From the NCBI RefSeq assembly GCF_947499265.1, contig NZ_CANMNK010000003.1:545919-609918 (forward strand): a stretch of 64,000 nucleotides of DNA, written 5' to 3'. Each line of letters opens with the position of its first letter. The stretch's first letter is position 1. This document shows, one piece after another, positions 34,452 through 46,500 of the stretch. A model generated the notes under the pieces. That model was not told the origin of the DNA. It searched no databases and saw only the letters and a list, made by a program, of their open reading frames with translations. This stretch comes from an uncultured Roseobacter sp. (GTDB lineage: Bacteria > Pseudomonadota > Alphaproteobacteria > Rhodobacterales > Rhodobacteraceae). The position numbers and the translations under genes were made by a program.

Positions 34452-35468
34452 TCAGTCCTCCGCGATCTTCAGTTTCAGGGCCGTCGTATAACGGGCCGCG
34501 ACCTTGCCAAGCGTCGGTTTGAAGGCGTCGTTCTGCGTCGCCGTGGTGCCCACGTTCTGGGCAAAGACCTGCCGGTAGGGAAAGCGGATCATCTGCATGG
34601 CAAACTCCGCGCCGCTCACTGGGTCATTGGGCCCGGCGCTCATATTCGTGGACGTGGCGGCGGCAAAGGACCGGGCGGTGTTGCTGAGATCGAGCACCCC
34701 CGCAGCCCCGCGGCGAAAGCTCACCGGGATCTGCTGTGCCTGTGTCGGCAGGTCTTTTTCGACACCGCTGGCGTTGACGTAGTTCCCGGTTTCGACGTTA
34801 CGGGCCGGCACGGTTGCGGTTGTCCTGCCCCGCGCGCTGGTTTTCAGATTGACGCCGAACTGGATGCCTTGCCGGGGTTCTTCGATGTGCAGCACCTTGG
34901 GTATGCCATCAAAGAGCGCCAGCAGAACGGCAGGCGACAGCCGCTGCAGCCGCAAGAGCTTGATCCGGCTGGGATGGGACTCCGGCACGATCTCCGCGTC
35001 ATTGGGCGCAGGTTCATTCTTGTAAGCCCGCACGTGCAGCCCGGGCCACCCCGCCACCGCCGCCGAGCGCAGCAGGAACCCGGTCACCACGCCGGCCGTG
35101 CCGCGCAGCACCGGCTCGCCCCCCGGCGCGCGATATTGCCGTTCGGCGTCATCGACCTCCCCCTCGATCTGCGGATAAAGCTGCTCCAGCTGCCCGCGCT
35201 CGATGGTGTTGGTGGTCGCGACACTCAGCGCCCCCTGCACCAACGCATCGGTCCAGGCGCGATCCAGATAGAAGAACCGGATGGATTCGTTCGGCAACAG
35301 CTCGGTATCGGGCACCAGATTGTTGAACGGCACCCCTTCCAGCATCCGCAGCTTGGCCAGAAATGTCAGGATTTCGGGCGGCGTGATCGTACCCCCAGCA
35401 GTATCGCCGGTGGTGTCGAAAACCGCATCGGCCAGAAGTTGCAGCGTCATGTTCTGGGAAAGCGCCAT
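34452..35468 (-). CDS. Uncharacterised 338-aa protein of the giant-protein operon
   Basis: A soluble protein of unknown function. I start at the ATG at 35468 (MALSQNMTLQLLADAVF), which has AGAGGAA upstream; a TTG two codons earlier is possible. Visible features are a helical start, the segment SIRFFYLDRAWTDALVQGAL near residue 65, and TGFLLRSAAVAGWPGLHVRA near 130. The C-terminus has a helix-rich SGAEFAMQMIRFPYRQVFAQ. It lies 2 bases after the stop of the 705-residue gene and 2 bases before the 1269-residue gene. The tight spacing implies fixed stoichiometric synthesis with its neighbours. Confidence 0.65.
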   Translation of the reverse strand: MALSQNMTLQLLADAVFDTTGDTAGGTITPPEILTFLAKLRMLEGVPFNNLVPDTELLPNESIRFFYLDRAWTDALVQGALSVATTNTIERGQLEQLYPQIEGEVDDAERQYRAPGGEPVLRGTAGVVTGFLLRSAAVAGWPGLHVRAYKNEPAPNDAEIVPESHPSRIKLLRLQRLSPAVLLALFDGIPKVLHIEEPRQGIQFGVNLKTSARGRTTATVPARNVETGNYVNASGVEKDLPTQAQQIPVSFRRGAAGVLDLSNTARSFAAATSTNMSAGPNDPVSGAEFAMQMIRFPYRQVFAQNVGTTATQNDAFKPTLGKVAARYTTALKLKIAED

Positions 35469-35470
35469 GG

Positions 35471-37588
35471 TCAATTCCTCTCGAAACGGTCTTTGACGAA
35501 ACTGTCGAGCGACGAGAAATCGCTCAGGTCCTTGACGGTGTCGGCCCTGATGTCTTTGGCGCCGATCGCCGTTTGGGCCAGCTCCACCAACCCGGTGGAC
35601 AGCACGTCATCCAGTTGCGTCTCGATCTCGCCATTCAGGTCAATCTCTGCAGTGCTCACCCGCCCGGGCTCCGACGCCTGCAGCTGGGCGAAGGCATCGA
35701 GGTTATCCGGCTGGGCTGCGATCTGATCGACCAGCGCGCGGTCCATGCCCAGCCCTTCCGCCAGGAATCCGTTGAAATCGCCCGCCAGCCCCTGCGCCTT
35801 GACCCCCGGGGTCACCAGCTCCACCGGGGTCGAGATCGTGCGGTCCCGCCGCAGATCCAGTGCTGCAATGATCCCGCTTTCGAGCAGTTGCGGGATCAAC
35901 CCTGCCCGGATCGCATCCAGAATACGCGCGTTGTCGAAATCATTGATCAGCGTGCCCAGGATGTCGGTGCTTTGCCTAAAGACCGTTTCCTGGCTCACCC
36001 GCGCGCGGCTGGCGCCAAACCGTTCGGCCCGCCAGCGTTGCAGCGCGGCGACAAAGGAAGGCTGCGACATCGCCAGCAAACGGCCCGTCTCGAAGGCCAC
36101 GGCGAGCGAGACATCCTCGCGGCCATCCGGCGTCATCATCCGCAAATGGTCGCTGATATGGGCCAGTACCGGGAATTGCGCCTCCTCCGCCAGCGGATTG
36201 CGCAGCAGCTGGTGGGGGGAGAACGCACCGCGATACCAGGCATTGGCGTTTTCACCGGTGCGGGTCAGATGCGGCAGACCGACATGGCCGGTTTCGGCCA
36301 TCTCCAGCGGCAATTGGGTGACAGGCGCCGCGCCCGGATCATCCCCGGTGACTTCAGGCACGCAGTCCGGCAGGGCGCGTTCGTAACCGCCCTCGGCCAC
36401 GGTGCCCAGAAGGCCCACATCCAGCGAACTCATCAACTGCTGAAAGCTGCCCGCCCCCGCGCAGGTGAACCGCCATGAGGTCAGCACGGGAAAGCGGTAG
36501 AATTTCTCGGCAAAGAGCCGGTCAAGCGGGAAGTTGAAGCCTGAGAAGGTCCCCTCGACCCGCCGCACCTGCGGCTGTGCGGCGGCGTCCGTGGCGCGCG
36601 CAACGGTCGAGAAATCGCCGTCCAGAAAGGAGATGGAATCCATACGGCCCAGTACGTTCAACCCGTCCGACGTGGCCCCGGCCCGGTCGATCAGCGTGCC
36701 ATTGTGAAACACCACCTCACCCCGGCGCACCGCATCGGCCATCGCCCCCGCATTGCTCAGATCCAGCAGGCGCGTATCGGTGCTGACCTTCTGCGGCACC
36801 GCGGTCCCTGAGGACACCGAAGCGGCATAGGTGGCGACGGTCCCGTTCAGGAAGAGATCGGCCATCTCGTAGAAAGGGCGCGGTGGCGCGGGCGCGGGCA
36901 GCACGTCCAACTGGTTTTCGAGGTTGATCAGACAGGCGGTGTAGGCCTTGGGCTTGCAGTTGACCGTGTCGTACTGCGGCATTCGGTTGGCGATGACGAC
37001 GGCCAGAAAGCCATCCTCATCCCCCATCGCGTTCTCGGTGTCATCCGGGTTGACCTCGCGCACGTGGGTCAGCAGTGACAGGTCCTGAACGGTGGGGAAA
37101 ATCTTGTCGACCGTCGACTGCGGCACCGACAGATAGCTGGCGCGCGGCGTGTCGATGTTGCCGGTCAATGTCTTGGGCGGGGTGATGCACTCCTCCCACG
37201 GCTGGTCGTGTTTGATCTCGCCTTCCCCCTCGGCGATGACCACCAAAGCCATCCAGGGGGTGGTGTCTTCGACGGTCTGACCATGAAATACCGTGCCCGC
37301 TGCCGCCGCGCGCCGGTCCCAGGGCAGCGTGCGCTTGCGCAGCACAATCTGCGGCAGACGCGCCTCATACGCCCCTTCGGAGTTCGCCGGCGGAAAGGTC
37401 ATCAGCGCCTGATCGGGGGGCAATTTCAGGCGCGGGGCGGTGACATTGAAATGCATGTCATGCGGGGCCACAGGCAGGCTGGTGTTATCCGTGACATCCA
37501 CATCGAGCGTCGAGCGGATCTTGTAACTGCCCGCCGACAGCGGGGGCACGATGCTGTCGTATAAGTAGAATTTACCTCTGGCGACCAT
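35471..37588 (-). CDS. Uncharacterised 705-aa protein of the giant-protein operon
   Basis: No known domain is recognised. The first 80 residues look beta-rich (GKFYLYDSIVPPLSAGSYKI; DMHFNVTAPRLKLPPDQALM). They are followed by LPQIVLRKRTLPWDRRA and WMALVVIAEGEGE, and the last 250 residues are helical. There is no signal peptide or membrane segment. GGAAAAG precedes the ATG at 37588, 9 bases after the giant gene's stop. The N-terminal jelly-roll-like look and the Pro-rich loops would fit a particle or coat component, but that is a guess. Confidence 0.65.
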   Translation of the reverse strand: MVARGKFYLYDSIVPPLSAGSYKIRSTLDVDVTDNTSLPVAPHDMHFNVTAPRLKLPPDQALMTFPPANSEGAYEARLPQIVLRKRTLPWDRRAAAAGTVFHGQTVEDTTPWMALVVIAEGEGEIKHDQPWEECITPPKTLTGNIDTPRASYLSVPQSTVDKIFPTVQDLSLLTHVREVNPDDTENAMGDEDGFLAVVIANRMPQYDTVNCKPKAYTACLINLENQLDVLPAPAPPRPFYEMADLFLNGTVATYAASVSSGTAVPQKVSTDTRLLDLSNAGAMADAVRRGEVVFHNGTLIDRAGATSDGLNVLGRMDSISFLDGDFSTVARATDAAAQPQVRRVEGTFSGFNFPLDRLFAEKFYRFPVLTSWRFTCAGAGSFQQLMSSLDVGLLGTVAEGGYERALPDCVPEVTGDDPGAAPVTQLPLEMAETGHVGLPHLTRTGENANAWYRGAFSPHQLLRNPLAEEAQFPVLAHISDHLRMMTPDGREDVSLAVAFETGRLLAMSQPSFVAALQRWRAERFGASRARVSQETVFRQSTDILGTLINDFDNARILDAIRAGLIPQLLESGIIAALDLRRDRTISTPVELVTPGVKAQGLAGDFNGFLAEGLGMDRALVDQIAAQPDNLDAFAQLQASEPGRVSTAEIDLNGEIETQLDDVLSTGLVELAQTAIGAKDIRADTVKDLSDFSSLDSFVKDRFERN

Positions 37589-37597
37589 GTGCTTTTC

Positions 37598-40500
37598 CTA
37601 TTCTGCCTGCGTCACGCGCAGATTGCCGGGGGCCTTCCAGGCAGCGGTTACAGTCTTGGTGCTCTGCCCCGACAGCGTTTCGAGATCGAGCCGGATGGCG
37701 TTGTTCAAGAGCCGCGCAATCAGTTGATCCGCCGTGATCCGGCCCGCGATGATGCCATCCAGCCGGTCGTCGGTGCGCCCGCCCAGGCTAACCGAAAACG
37801 GCCTGTCGGCTTTGGCGTTCAGACTGTAGACAATCAGCGTTTTGCCGTCGAAGGGCACTAGCTGCGGCGCGGCATCCGAGGCCTCGATGCCATCAAAATG
37901 CACCGCCAGGGTCTCAAGATCTGCCGGGTCGACCGTGCCCTCGATCATGATGGCAAGGCTCTGCGCGCCACGGTCGAAGCTAGTTTCGACCAGGGCCGTT
38001 TGATCGGTCAGATCGCGCGCCTGCATCCATCCGCAGCCTGCGCGTTTGCCGGCGCGGGCGCGGCTGGCCCCCTCGGCCCGCACAAATCCGCCTGAACAGC
38101 GCGCCATGCCCCGGCCCAGATAGGCAACCTGCGTGGTCTCCAGCCATCCCGCGATGTCTCCCGGCGCGGGTTCTTCGCCCGCCAGCACTGCGAAAGAACG
38201 GCTTTCAGACGGCAATTTGACCCGGCTGGCGTCAAGCTGGTTCAATATGACCTGACCTGCCGCGCCGATGACCACCAGACGCGCGGCCCCTTTGATGCTC
38301 AATTCGCCAGCCGTCGGGAAGCGCACCGTTCCGTTTGCGCCCGGCAGATCGTAGACCGCGATTTCGCCAGCATTGAGCGCGCGGCTGTCCCCGTGCCGGG
38401 CCGCCCCCGCTTGCACCATGTTTTCGACGGCTGCGAGTGTTTTTCTGTCAACTGCCCCCGCGCCCGTCCTGCCAGCGGAGAATGCGGCCACGGGCGACAG
38501 TGTTTCCGGAACAGTGGCAGCAGCGACCAGCGTCTTGTCGATCTTGGGTGCCCCGATCTGCGCGCGCAGCAAAACCGGTGCGGTGCGGGACGCCTGAGCG
38601 GTCCCGGCCACCACGGGCGGTGCGATCCGCTGGTATTTTTCGCTATTGGCCGTGACGCGCGTGACCTTTGTGACCGCATCGATGGCCGTCCCGCGCGCCG
38701 CGCGCGATGGCTGCACCATATAGCCACGCAACCGGGCCTTGCCAAAACTCACCGTCCTGGTTGTCAGCCCCTTCTTCGGTACCACACGTTTGCGCCCGGC
38801 GGCGGCGGACCCGACGATACGCTCCGACAAAAGCCCGACGCGCATCGGTGCCGCACGCTCGCGCGCCCAGGACCGTTTCGCTGTTGGCTGACGCGCAGCA
38901 CCATGCCAATCGGCGGCAATCCGGGGCATTTTCTGATCCCCCATCGCGTTGAGCAAGGCCCGCTGCTCCTGCGCCTCGCGCACGAGGGCCGCCCGCAACG
39001 ACCCCGCCGCACGCAGGGGCAGTGGTTTGCGGTCACCCGGTTCAACCTGCTCAAAGGCAACGCCGCCCGATGCATCATTGGGGATGCGTTTGGAGCGCAC
39101 CGATTTGAAGCTGATATCGATCCCTTCGGTGGCGGAAATCACATCGCCCTTGGGCAGTTTCTTGGCATCGGTATCCTGTGGCGGCCCCCAGACCCCGATG
39201 GGGAATTTCCCGGTTTGGCGCGCGGTCGGGAAGATCTTGGTCGGGGCGTTCAAAGAGGCCGGACCACCATCGATGCGCGTCAGACGCATGGTCAGGATGA
39301 TGTCATCCACGGTCTTGCCGGAGGGCGCCACGCCGAGGTTCGGTTTGGCCCCTGTGGGCACCCCGATCCCGTCACAATCGATGCCGGTCAGCGGGATGGT
39401 GCTGGTGAAGGAGAGCTCAAACTCGCTAGTGACATCAAAAGGATGCGCGATGGAACCATCGGCGCTGCCCGCTTCGTCACCATCCTCCGACGCCGGTGGA
39501 ATGGCCCCTTTTCCGGCGATGCCGCTCATCGCCCGCGCGCGATTGCCGGGGGCAAGTTCCAGATATTTCTCGGCAAAGGCCGTCCAGGCGATGAGCTGTG
39601 CTGGCACCGGGCTGCTGTCGCCAAAGCGGACCCGGATGTCGATGGGGCCGACCTCGACCCGTGCCGTGCCGTGGAATTCCGGGCCGCGCACTTCGATATA
39701 GGCGCCAAGGCTGAAGGACAGCTTGATCGTGCCCAGGAAGGTCTTGATCCGGATGCCTGCCGAGACCCGCGCATGGGCGTCGGCCTCATAGCTGAAGGGG
39801 TCAAAATAGACGATGGCGTTGCCGCCAAAACTCAGATGCGCAAAGGCGGGCCCAAATTTTGCACTGGCCTCAAAGAGGCCGCCTGCCATGATCGCCTCGG
39901 AGGTCAGGGCGAAATAGGTCTCCGACTTGATGACGATGTTGCTGGAGACGGACCAGTTGAAGCCAAGGCGCGGTACCACCGGGTAGCCGTCACGCTGAAA
40001 GCTTGGGTGATAGCCGCCCAGCGTCAGGACGAATTGCCCGGCCTTATCGCCTTTGAACCAGCTGACATAGGCAAAGCCCCCCGTCAGCCGCGCGGATTTG
40101 TGAAGCAGCCAGGAGTTATCGGTGAGCTGCGCCTGTATCCAGATCACGCCCTCTTCGGTGGAGAAACGTGCCAGCAGGCCCAGTTCGATGGAGACCAGCG
40201 CCACCTCAGGCCGGGGCAGCGCCATCCGCGCCAGCCCGAAGATCGACAGCTCGAACCCCTGCCCGAACTCCACCGCGACCACGGCGATGCCGTCGACCAG
40301 CGCAAAAGAGGTAAAGCTGATGCCTGCCGCGAACCAGAACTTGCCTTTCTTTGCCGGGAAATTCCCGCGGATGACCATCAGATCCTCCGACAGGTTGCCG
40401 CCCGGGCTGAACGCGGGATCCAGCGCCTGGATCATGATGAATTCGTCGAAATCACCCGGGCTGGTGGGCGGGATCAGATCGCGGTTGATCCCGAAGCCAC

Positions 40501-43500
40501 CGCCGATGCCCGTCAGGAAAAATGCCGGTGCCCCACCGATTGGGCCCAGCACCGCACCATAGACGAAAAACGCCGTATAGGGGTCGTCGCCCTTGACCGC
40601 CGAATAACCGCCGTAGAGCGACAGCCCGTAGGTGCCAAAGCGCGCGGCCAGCATGCCGATGTAATCGATGCTCTTGACCATCTCCGTGCCCGTTGGCGTG
40701 GTAACCGGGACATCGGTTTCGAATTTGCGCAGCCCCCCCGCCAGCACCACGCCGGACATATCCGCCGAGACCGCAAGCCCCGCAAGATCCACCGCCCAGG
40801 AGGCCGGGTCAAAAATACCGCCGCTATCAAGCCGGTAGCGCAGTTCCAGATCATCCACCGCGGCCTGCAGCCCGGCGATGGAGACATTGCCATCAAAGAG
40901 CAGGGAGATGGATTGCAGCGTATCATCAGCGATCTGCGAACCGAGGCCGATCTGGTCGATGTAGATCGGACCGAACTGGCTGCGGATGGGCAGCCACCAG
41001 GGGCCGTCACCGTCACCTGCGCTGAAGCGGAATGCGATGTCTCCACCAGGCTTGGACTGCACGGAAAACGCGGGGCTGAAGGCGGGAGCAAGGGCCGCGT
41101 CGCCCTCATTTGTCTCGGCCAGCATGCCCTCGGCAACCGCATTGCCGCCCTCCTCGCTACCGGTCTCGCCGCCCACCGCCACGGCCAGATCGGAGAGCTG
41201 CACCTGCGCACCACCCAGCTTTTCGGTACTGGACAGACGCGCAAAGCCGTGCAGGGCAATCGACCCGATCGCAATGGGGCTATCCAGCAGCGGCGCGTTT
41301 GACCGACCGATCCTCAGACCAACCCCATCGACTGACAGCGTCGGTTCGAAATCGAGGCCGCCCATGCCCAGTTTCAGCAGCCCGATTTTCAACCCCGCGG
41401 TGGGCCCGCCAATGATCCAGCGGCTGTCGTTCTCCAGCCAAAGCGCAATGTCACCCTCGACGATGGGCAGACGATCCCTGACGCTCAGACTGAACCCGAC
41501 GACACCGCCGGGTTTGGCGAGACCGATATCAAGCGCGCCATCAATGGTAACGGTGGGTTCGGCATCCGCGATGTTGTCAATCAGCGTGATCACACGCGCC
41601 AGCTTATCCTCCAGCAGATCGGAGGCCTCCTCATCCTCGCGCAGGATCACGCGGAAGAAATCGGCATCAAGCCCACCGCCGGGTTTGAGCAGCACACCGG
41701 TGAGCATGTCTTCGAGCTTGAGGTTCCTGGCCGGTGCGCCGATGGGCTTGTCCAGCACCTCCCTGACCGGTGGCAGTTCCAGCAGGAAGGTGCCGACCAG
41801 ATCGATGGCAAAATGCATGATGCCGCTGGCGATCTCATCGGGGGTATTGGTGCCGAAGCCGAGGTCGAATTTTCCAGGGGTAAGGTTGGTTTCGAAATCA
41901 TAGCGCAACGTCAGCGCTTGGCTATTTTCTGGATCAACCGCCAGCCCGATGGACACCGACGGCACCGCCACCGTGCTGCCCACTTCCAGCGCGAAAACCG
42001 GATAGAGCTCGATCCCGCCCCCCAATGGGATGGTCGCGGGCCCCACGCCCACCTGCATCCCCGCAACCCCGGTGGCGTCAAAGCGCAGCGCGGCAGAGAC
42101 GGTGTTTGCAAAGGGCACAAGCAGAATATTCGCGCCCACCTCGACCGAAATGGGGCTGGCGTGGAAGGTCACATGCAGAGTTGATCCGGGTGTCCCGGCA
42201 TCGGCGATCTCAAGACGCGCACCGGCATTCATCGGGGTGGGTCCGACGCCCAGTGGGACCACCGACACGCCGTCAGGCAGGGCATCATCCAGGCGCAGGA
42301 GCCCTGATGCCATGAGCTGCGGCCAGCGAGTCTCCAGCGTTCCGGCCGGGTCCGTCACCCAGGCCACCATCGCGGGCCCGTCGAAGTTGCCCCCCTGGCG
42401 CAGGAGCAGCGCATCACCGATATCGGCGATCAGATTGCCCGCGGGCGTGTTCGTCGCGACGATGGCATCCAGCGCTGCTGGCAAGGCCGCGGTGACCCCG
42501 GCGGTGGCCAGTTGCGCAAGGCCCGCCGGGTTGGGGTATATTTCCAGATCGGTGCCTGCGCCATCGCGCATGAACAGGCTGACGGCACCGCTGGCGACGC
42601 TCAGATGCACCGCGCGCTGTCCGACCGTGCCACCGCTCAGCCCGACAAAAACGGCGATGGCGGGCAGCACCCGGCCATCGAGGTCGATATGGATGCCGAC
42701 GGCGCCACCAAAATCAACATCCGCCGCTGGCATGAAGAGCGTCGGGTCGAGCGTGAATTCGAGCACCAGACCGCTGGCATTGCGGGCGCGCACCCCGATG
42801 CCGGGCGCGATTTCCCAGGTTCCGGGTGCCCCTGAGAGCCCCACCAGAGGTTTCAGCGCATCAATCAGCGCGATCACCCGGTCAGGCTGCACCGTTTTCC
42901 CATCAAGCGTGCCCAGCACCGTCCCGCGTCGCAACCACGCACCGGGGTTTAGGAACATCAGCGGCGGGATCACCACGCGCGGGGTACCGCCTGAGCTGTC
43001 GAGCAGCCCAAGACCGGTCAGGGCGGCGTCGATGATTGGGCGCACCCCGGGATCGGACTGTCGGACCCCTTCAAGGATGCGCGCGAGCGCGGTGGTCGCC
43101 ATGGCCGGGAAGGCCGTTTGCGCCAGCCGCATCACATCCGGCGCAGGCCAAAGCGGCACGCTGGGTGGCAGGCCGCCCAATGCCTCGGCCTCTGCGGTGC
43201 CCAGATGCAAGGTGGCCGCAAAGGGGGCCAGGGGCACGTTGACGTGCGTCTCCTCCTCTGCGCCAAGACGCAATGCCGCTGCGGTCACACCCGCCTGCCC
43301 AATCTTTCCGGACACCGCCCATTCCGAGAAAACCGGCATGCCGGTGGCCCCTGAAAGCGTCACCGTCATCTGCCGCGCCACCGGGTCGAAGCTGATGCCC
43401 GTGGTGTCCCCGGTGATATCCGCGATCAAGGTCATCAGACGGTTGCGCAACGCAGGATCGGCCAGCAGATCCTGCAGGCGCGCCGCGGGATCATCCAACC

Positions 43501-46500
43501 AGTTGGACAGCGACAGCGGGTCCAATCCGTCGCCCGCCCCGAGAACGCCTGCTGCCCGCAGGGCGTCAGCAACCTTGGCCAGCGCCGGATCCGCTGCGGT
43601 CGCCAGTTGGGTGAACACCTGGGACAGCAAATCCTGAATTTCCGGCGTGCTGGGGGCGGCCAGCCCTTCGATGCCTAGATCACCATCGGCAAGACCGGGC
43701 GACAGCACAAGCCGTGGGAAGCTGCGATCATGGATGCGCACGCCGTGCAGAGTAATCTGCGCGCGGTTCAGGGCCGGGTCCGCCGCACCACCCAGGGTAA
43801 GGCTCAGATCGATCTCGATGGAGCGCAGCTCCAGATCAAGCGGCAGCGGCGCGGCCTGTGGCCCGCCGATCAGCCACCCGCTGCTATGGCGCAGTTCCAG
43901 CGCAGCGGTGATGGTGCGCGCCTGTCGCGGGGCGATGGCCGGTGCCCCGGACCCAAATTCGAGATCGACGCCGACGATTTCGGCCAAACCGTGCCCTTGC
44001 ACCACCAGTCCCGTGGCCGCGGGCGCGCTGGAAAGCGGCACCCAAGCCCCCAAAGACGCAGATGTGATTTCCTGCAGCTCACGGCGCGTGCTCCGCGTCT
44101 GGGCATTGAGGCTGAGACCCGATGCAACCGTGGCGCTCAGCGCGCATCGGATTGTATCCGCATCCAGCGCCCCGTAGACAAGGTGCAGCGCCAGATCGCC
44201 GCGTTTGGTGCCGGTCCAGCCCGCAGGCAGCGCCAGATCGGCCACAGCCATGGCACGATCACCGAGGTATCCCGCGATCAGCCGCCGGGCGCGGGCAAGG
44301 TCGTCATCATCAAGCTCGCCCGCGTCCTCCTCCGGCATGAATTCCGCAAGGCGGCGCAGCATCTCCGCCTCAACCGCGGGCAGCGGCAACGGCACCTGTT
44401 CGGCGACGACCGGCTGACCAATTGTCACCAACCGGTTGATCCCGCTGCCCATGGCGTCGAGCGCCAGCCAGCAGGCATGCGCCGCCGCCGCATCCGCAAC
44501 CACGGTGACATCTGGCCGTGCCGCCATAAGGGACAGACCGTGACGCAGCCGCGCCACCTGCCCCGCCACACCATCCGCGTCGCCCGAAGGCAAACGCGCT
44601 GCATCGCGCGGGGCCAACAACAGATGCCAGGTGCCCGCCTGTGACGACAAAGGCGTGAACGCCAACGGGTCACGCCCCGCCTCGCGCATGTCCAGCACAC
44701 GGGCGGGATCAAGCGCGGGGTCCATGGGTGCATCGGGCCGGATGACCTGCACGTTGATCCGCGTGGCAGGGGCCGCGCCGACAATAGGGGCAAGATCAAG
44801 GCTCTCGAAAATCGCAGCTGCGGTCTGGTTCTGGATCAGATGCACCGTCGCCCCGGGAATGGCGACAGCGGGCGCGCGGACCTGCCCGTCGCTGCCCTGC
44901 CATAGGCCTGCAAGACCGTGCAACCCGGCGCTGACGGCGTCTTGCGCCAGACCGGCGCCAAAGGGTCCGGCGATCTGGGAAAACTCGCTGAGGATGGCCT
45001 GCGCCAGTTTCCCCGGCTCCAGCCCGGCATCCCCCGGACGCCACCGTCGCAGCGGCAAGGACAAGAGCCCATTGGGCGTCGGCAGCGGCGCATCGGGTTG
45101 TCGCCAGACCGCAATCGCGGGCATATTCGGCGCCTCCGACAGCTTGATCCGCCAGGGGTCGGTGATCGTGCCCGTGCCACTGACGTTGAACTGCGCCTCG
45201 GGACGGCCCGACAGGAACCGCGCCAGCGGCTGCAATTGTTCCTCGACCTTGCTCTCAGCGTCCGCAAGAATGCGCGCGAGCCAGCTCCGCAGCGCATTTT
45301 CCGTATCCGATATCAGTTCTGCCAACCGCAAACGGTGCCGCCGCGGATCGCCCAGCACCGGCGCGGACCTGCGCCAGCCGACCGCTTCGATCAGATCGTT
45401 GAGCCAGTCCTGACCGATCTGCTGTGCCAGATGCGCCAGCAGCCGTTCCAGCGCGTCCCATTGTGAATTGGTGATCGATGCAATGGCCTGCGCCACCCCG
45501 CCGGAAAAATCAGGAATGTCGATCGGCAGTTGCAGCCCGTCAATGTAAATCGCTGGTTTGGGTGCCTCATAGCCCACATCAAGCCCGGTATCCGGCGTCC
45601 AGCCTGCGCGCAGGCCGAGGTGATCGACCTCGAACCGGAAACCACCCTGATCGGTGCGCAACCGTCCCCCGCCCCGGGCGCGGCCCAGAGCCCGCACGGA
45701 GACTTCCGGCAGGAACCCGGCGGCACCACTGTCCAGATCGAGCGCCACGATGCCAGCGCGCACCCGCGTCTCAAGGACCGTGCAGCGCTCACCCAATGTG
45801 TCGATCTGTCTGAGAAATCCAAGCCCGATGACCAGCCGCGCGGCAGCGTCACGCCAGACCGCCACGTGCAGACCTGCGACCAGTGGCAGGACCCAAGGTG
45901 CTGCATCCGTACCCGATCCGGTCACAGCCCCCGGCGTTGCGTCGCCGGTGAGCAGTTCGCGCAAACTGCTCAGCACGGCGGGCACATCGGCGATGTGGCT
46001 GTTCAGCACCGCCTCCCAATGCGCCCGCAAGCGCCCGAGCGGATCGCCGAGGAATTCCAGCAGATCAATACGCGGATATCCCGCGCTGGCCCCGGGCGGG
46101 GCCTGCCACCCCAGCATGATGGCGATCAGATCCCCGGCTGGTCCAAGGGTGCCCAGCACCTCGCTCAAGGCGTCGGTGATCGCCTGTGCTGCTGTTGCGG
46201 CCAAAGCCTCCGGGTTTGTCAGATCCAATCGTGGATGCGTGGTGCTGAAAAGGGTGACATCCAGCAGTTCCAGCACCAGCACCGGCCTGCGCGCCGCGTT
46301 GAGACCGAAGCCCACGACCAGCGTGTCGACCGAAACGTCGGGCATGACCACGCCTGAGAGATCAAACCGCGCCTCTGCCCGGAGGTTTGGCACGGCCACG
46401 GCGGTGCCCAGGCCAAGATCGACGCGCACCAGATCCGCGCGCAGGGACACCTCCGCCGGGCCATCCCGCAGCCCAAATGCGGTGGTGAGCGTGAGCGTCG

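Noticed and set aside
38393..41302. A 969-codon open frame on the plus strand opposite the giant gene
   Set aside because: It is rich in Arg, Gly, His and Pro without any family features and mirrors the GC-rich codon pattern of the gene on the other strand. It is a shadow frame.
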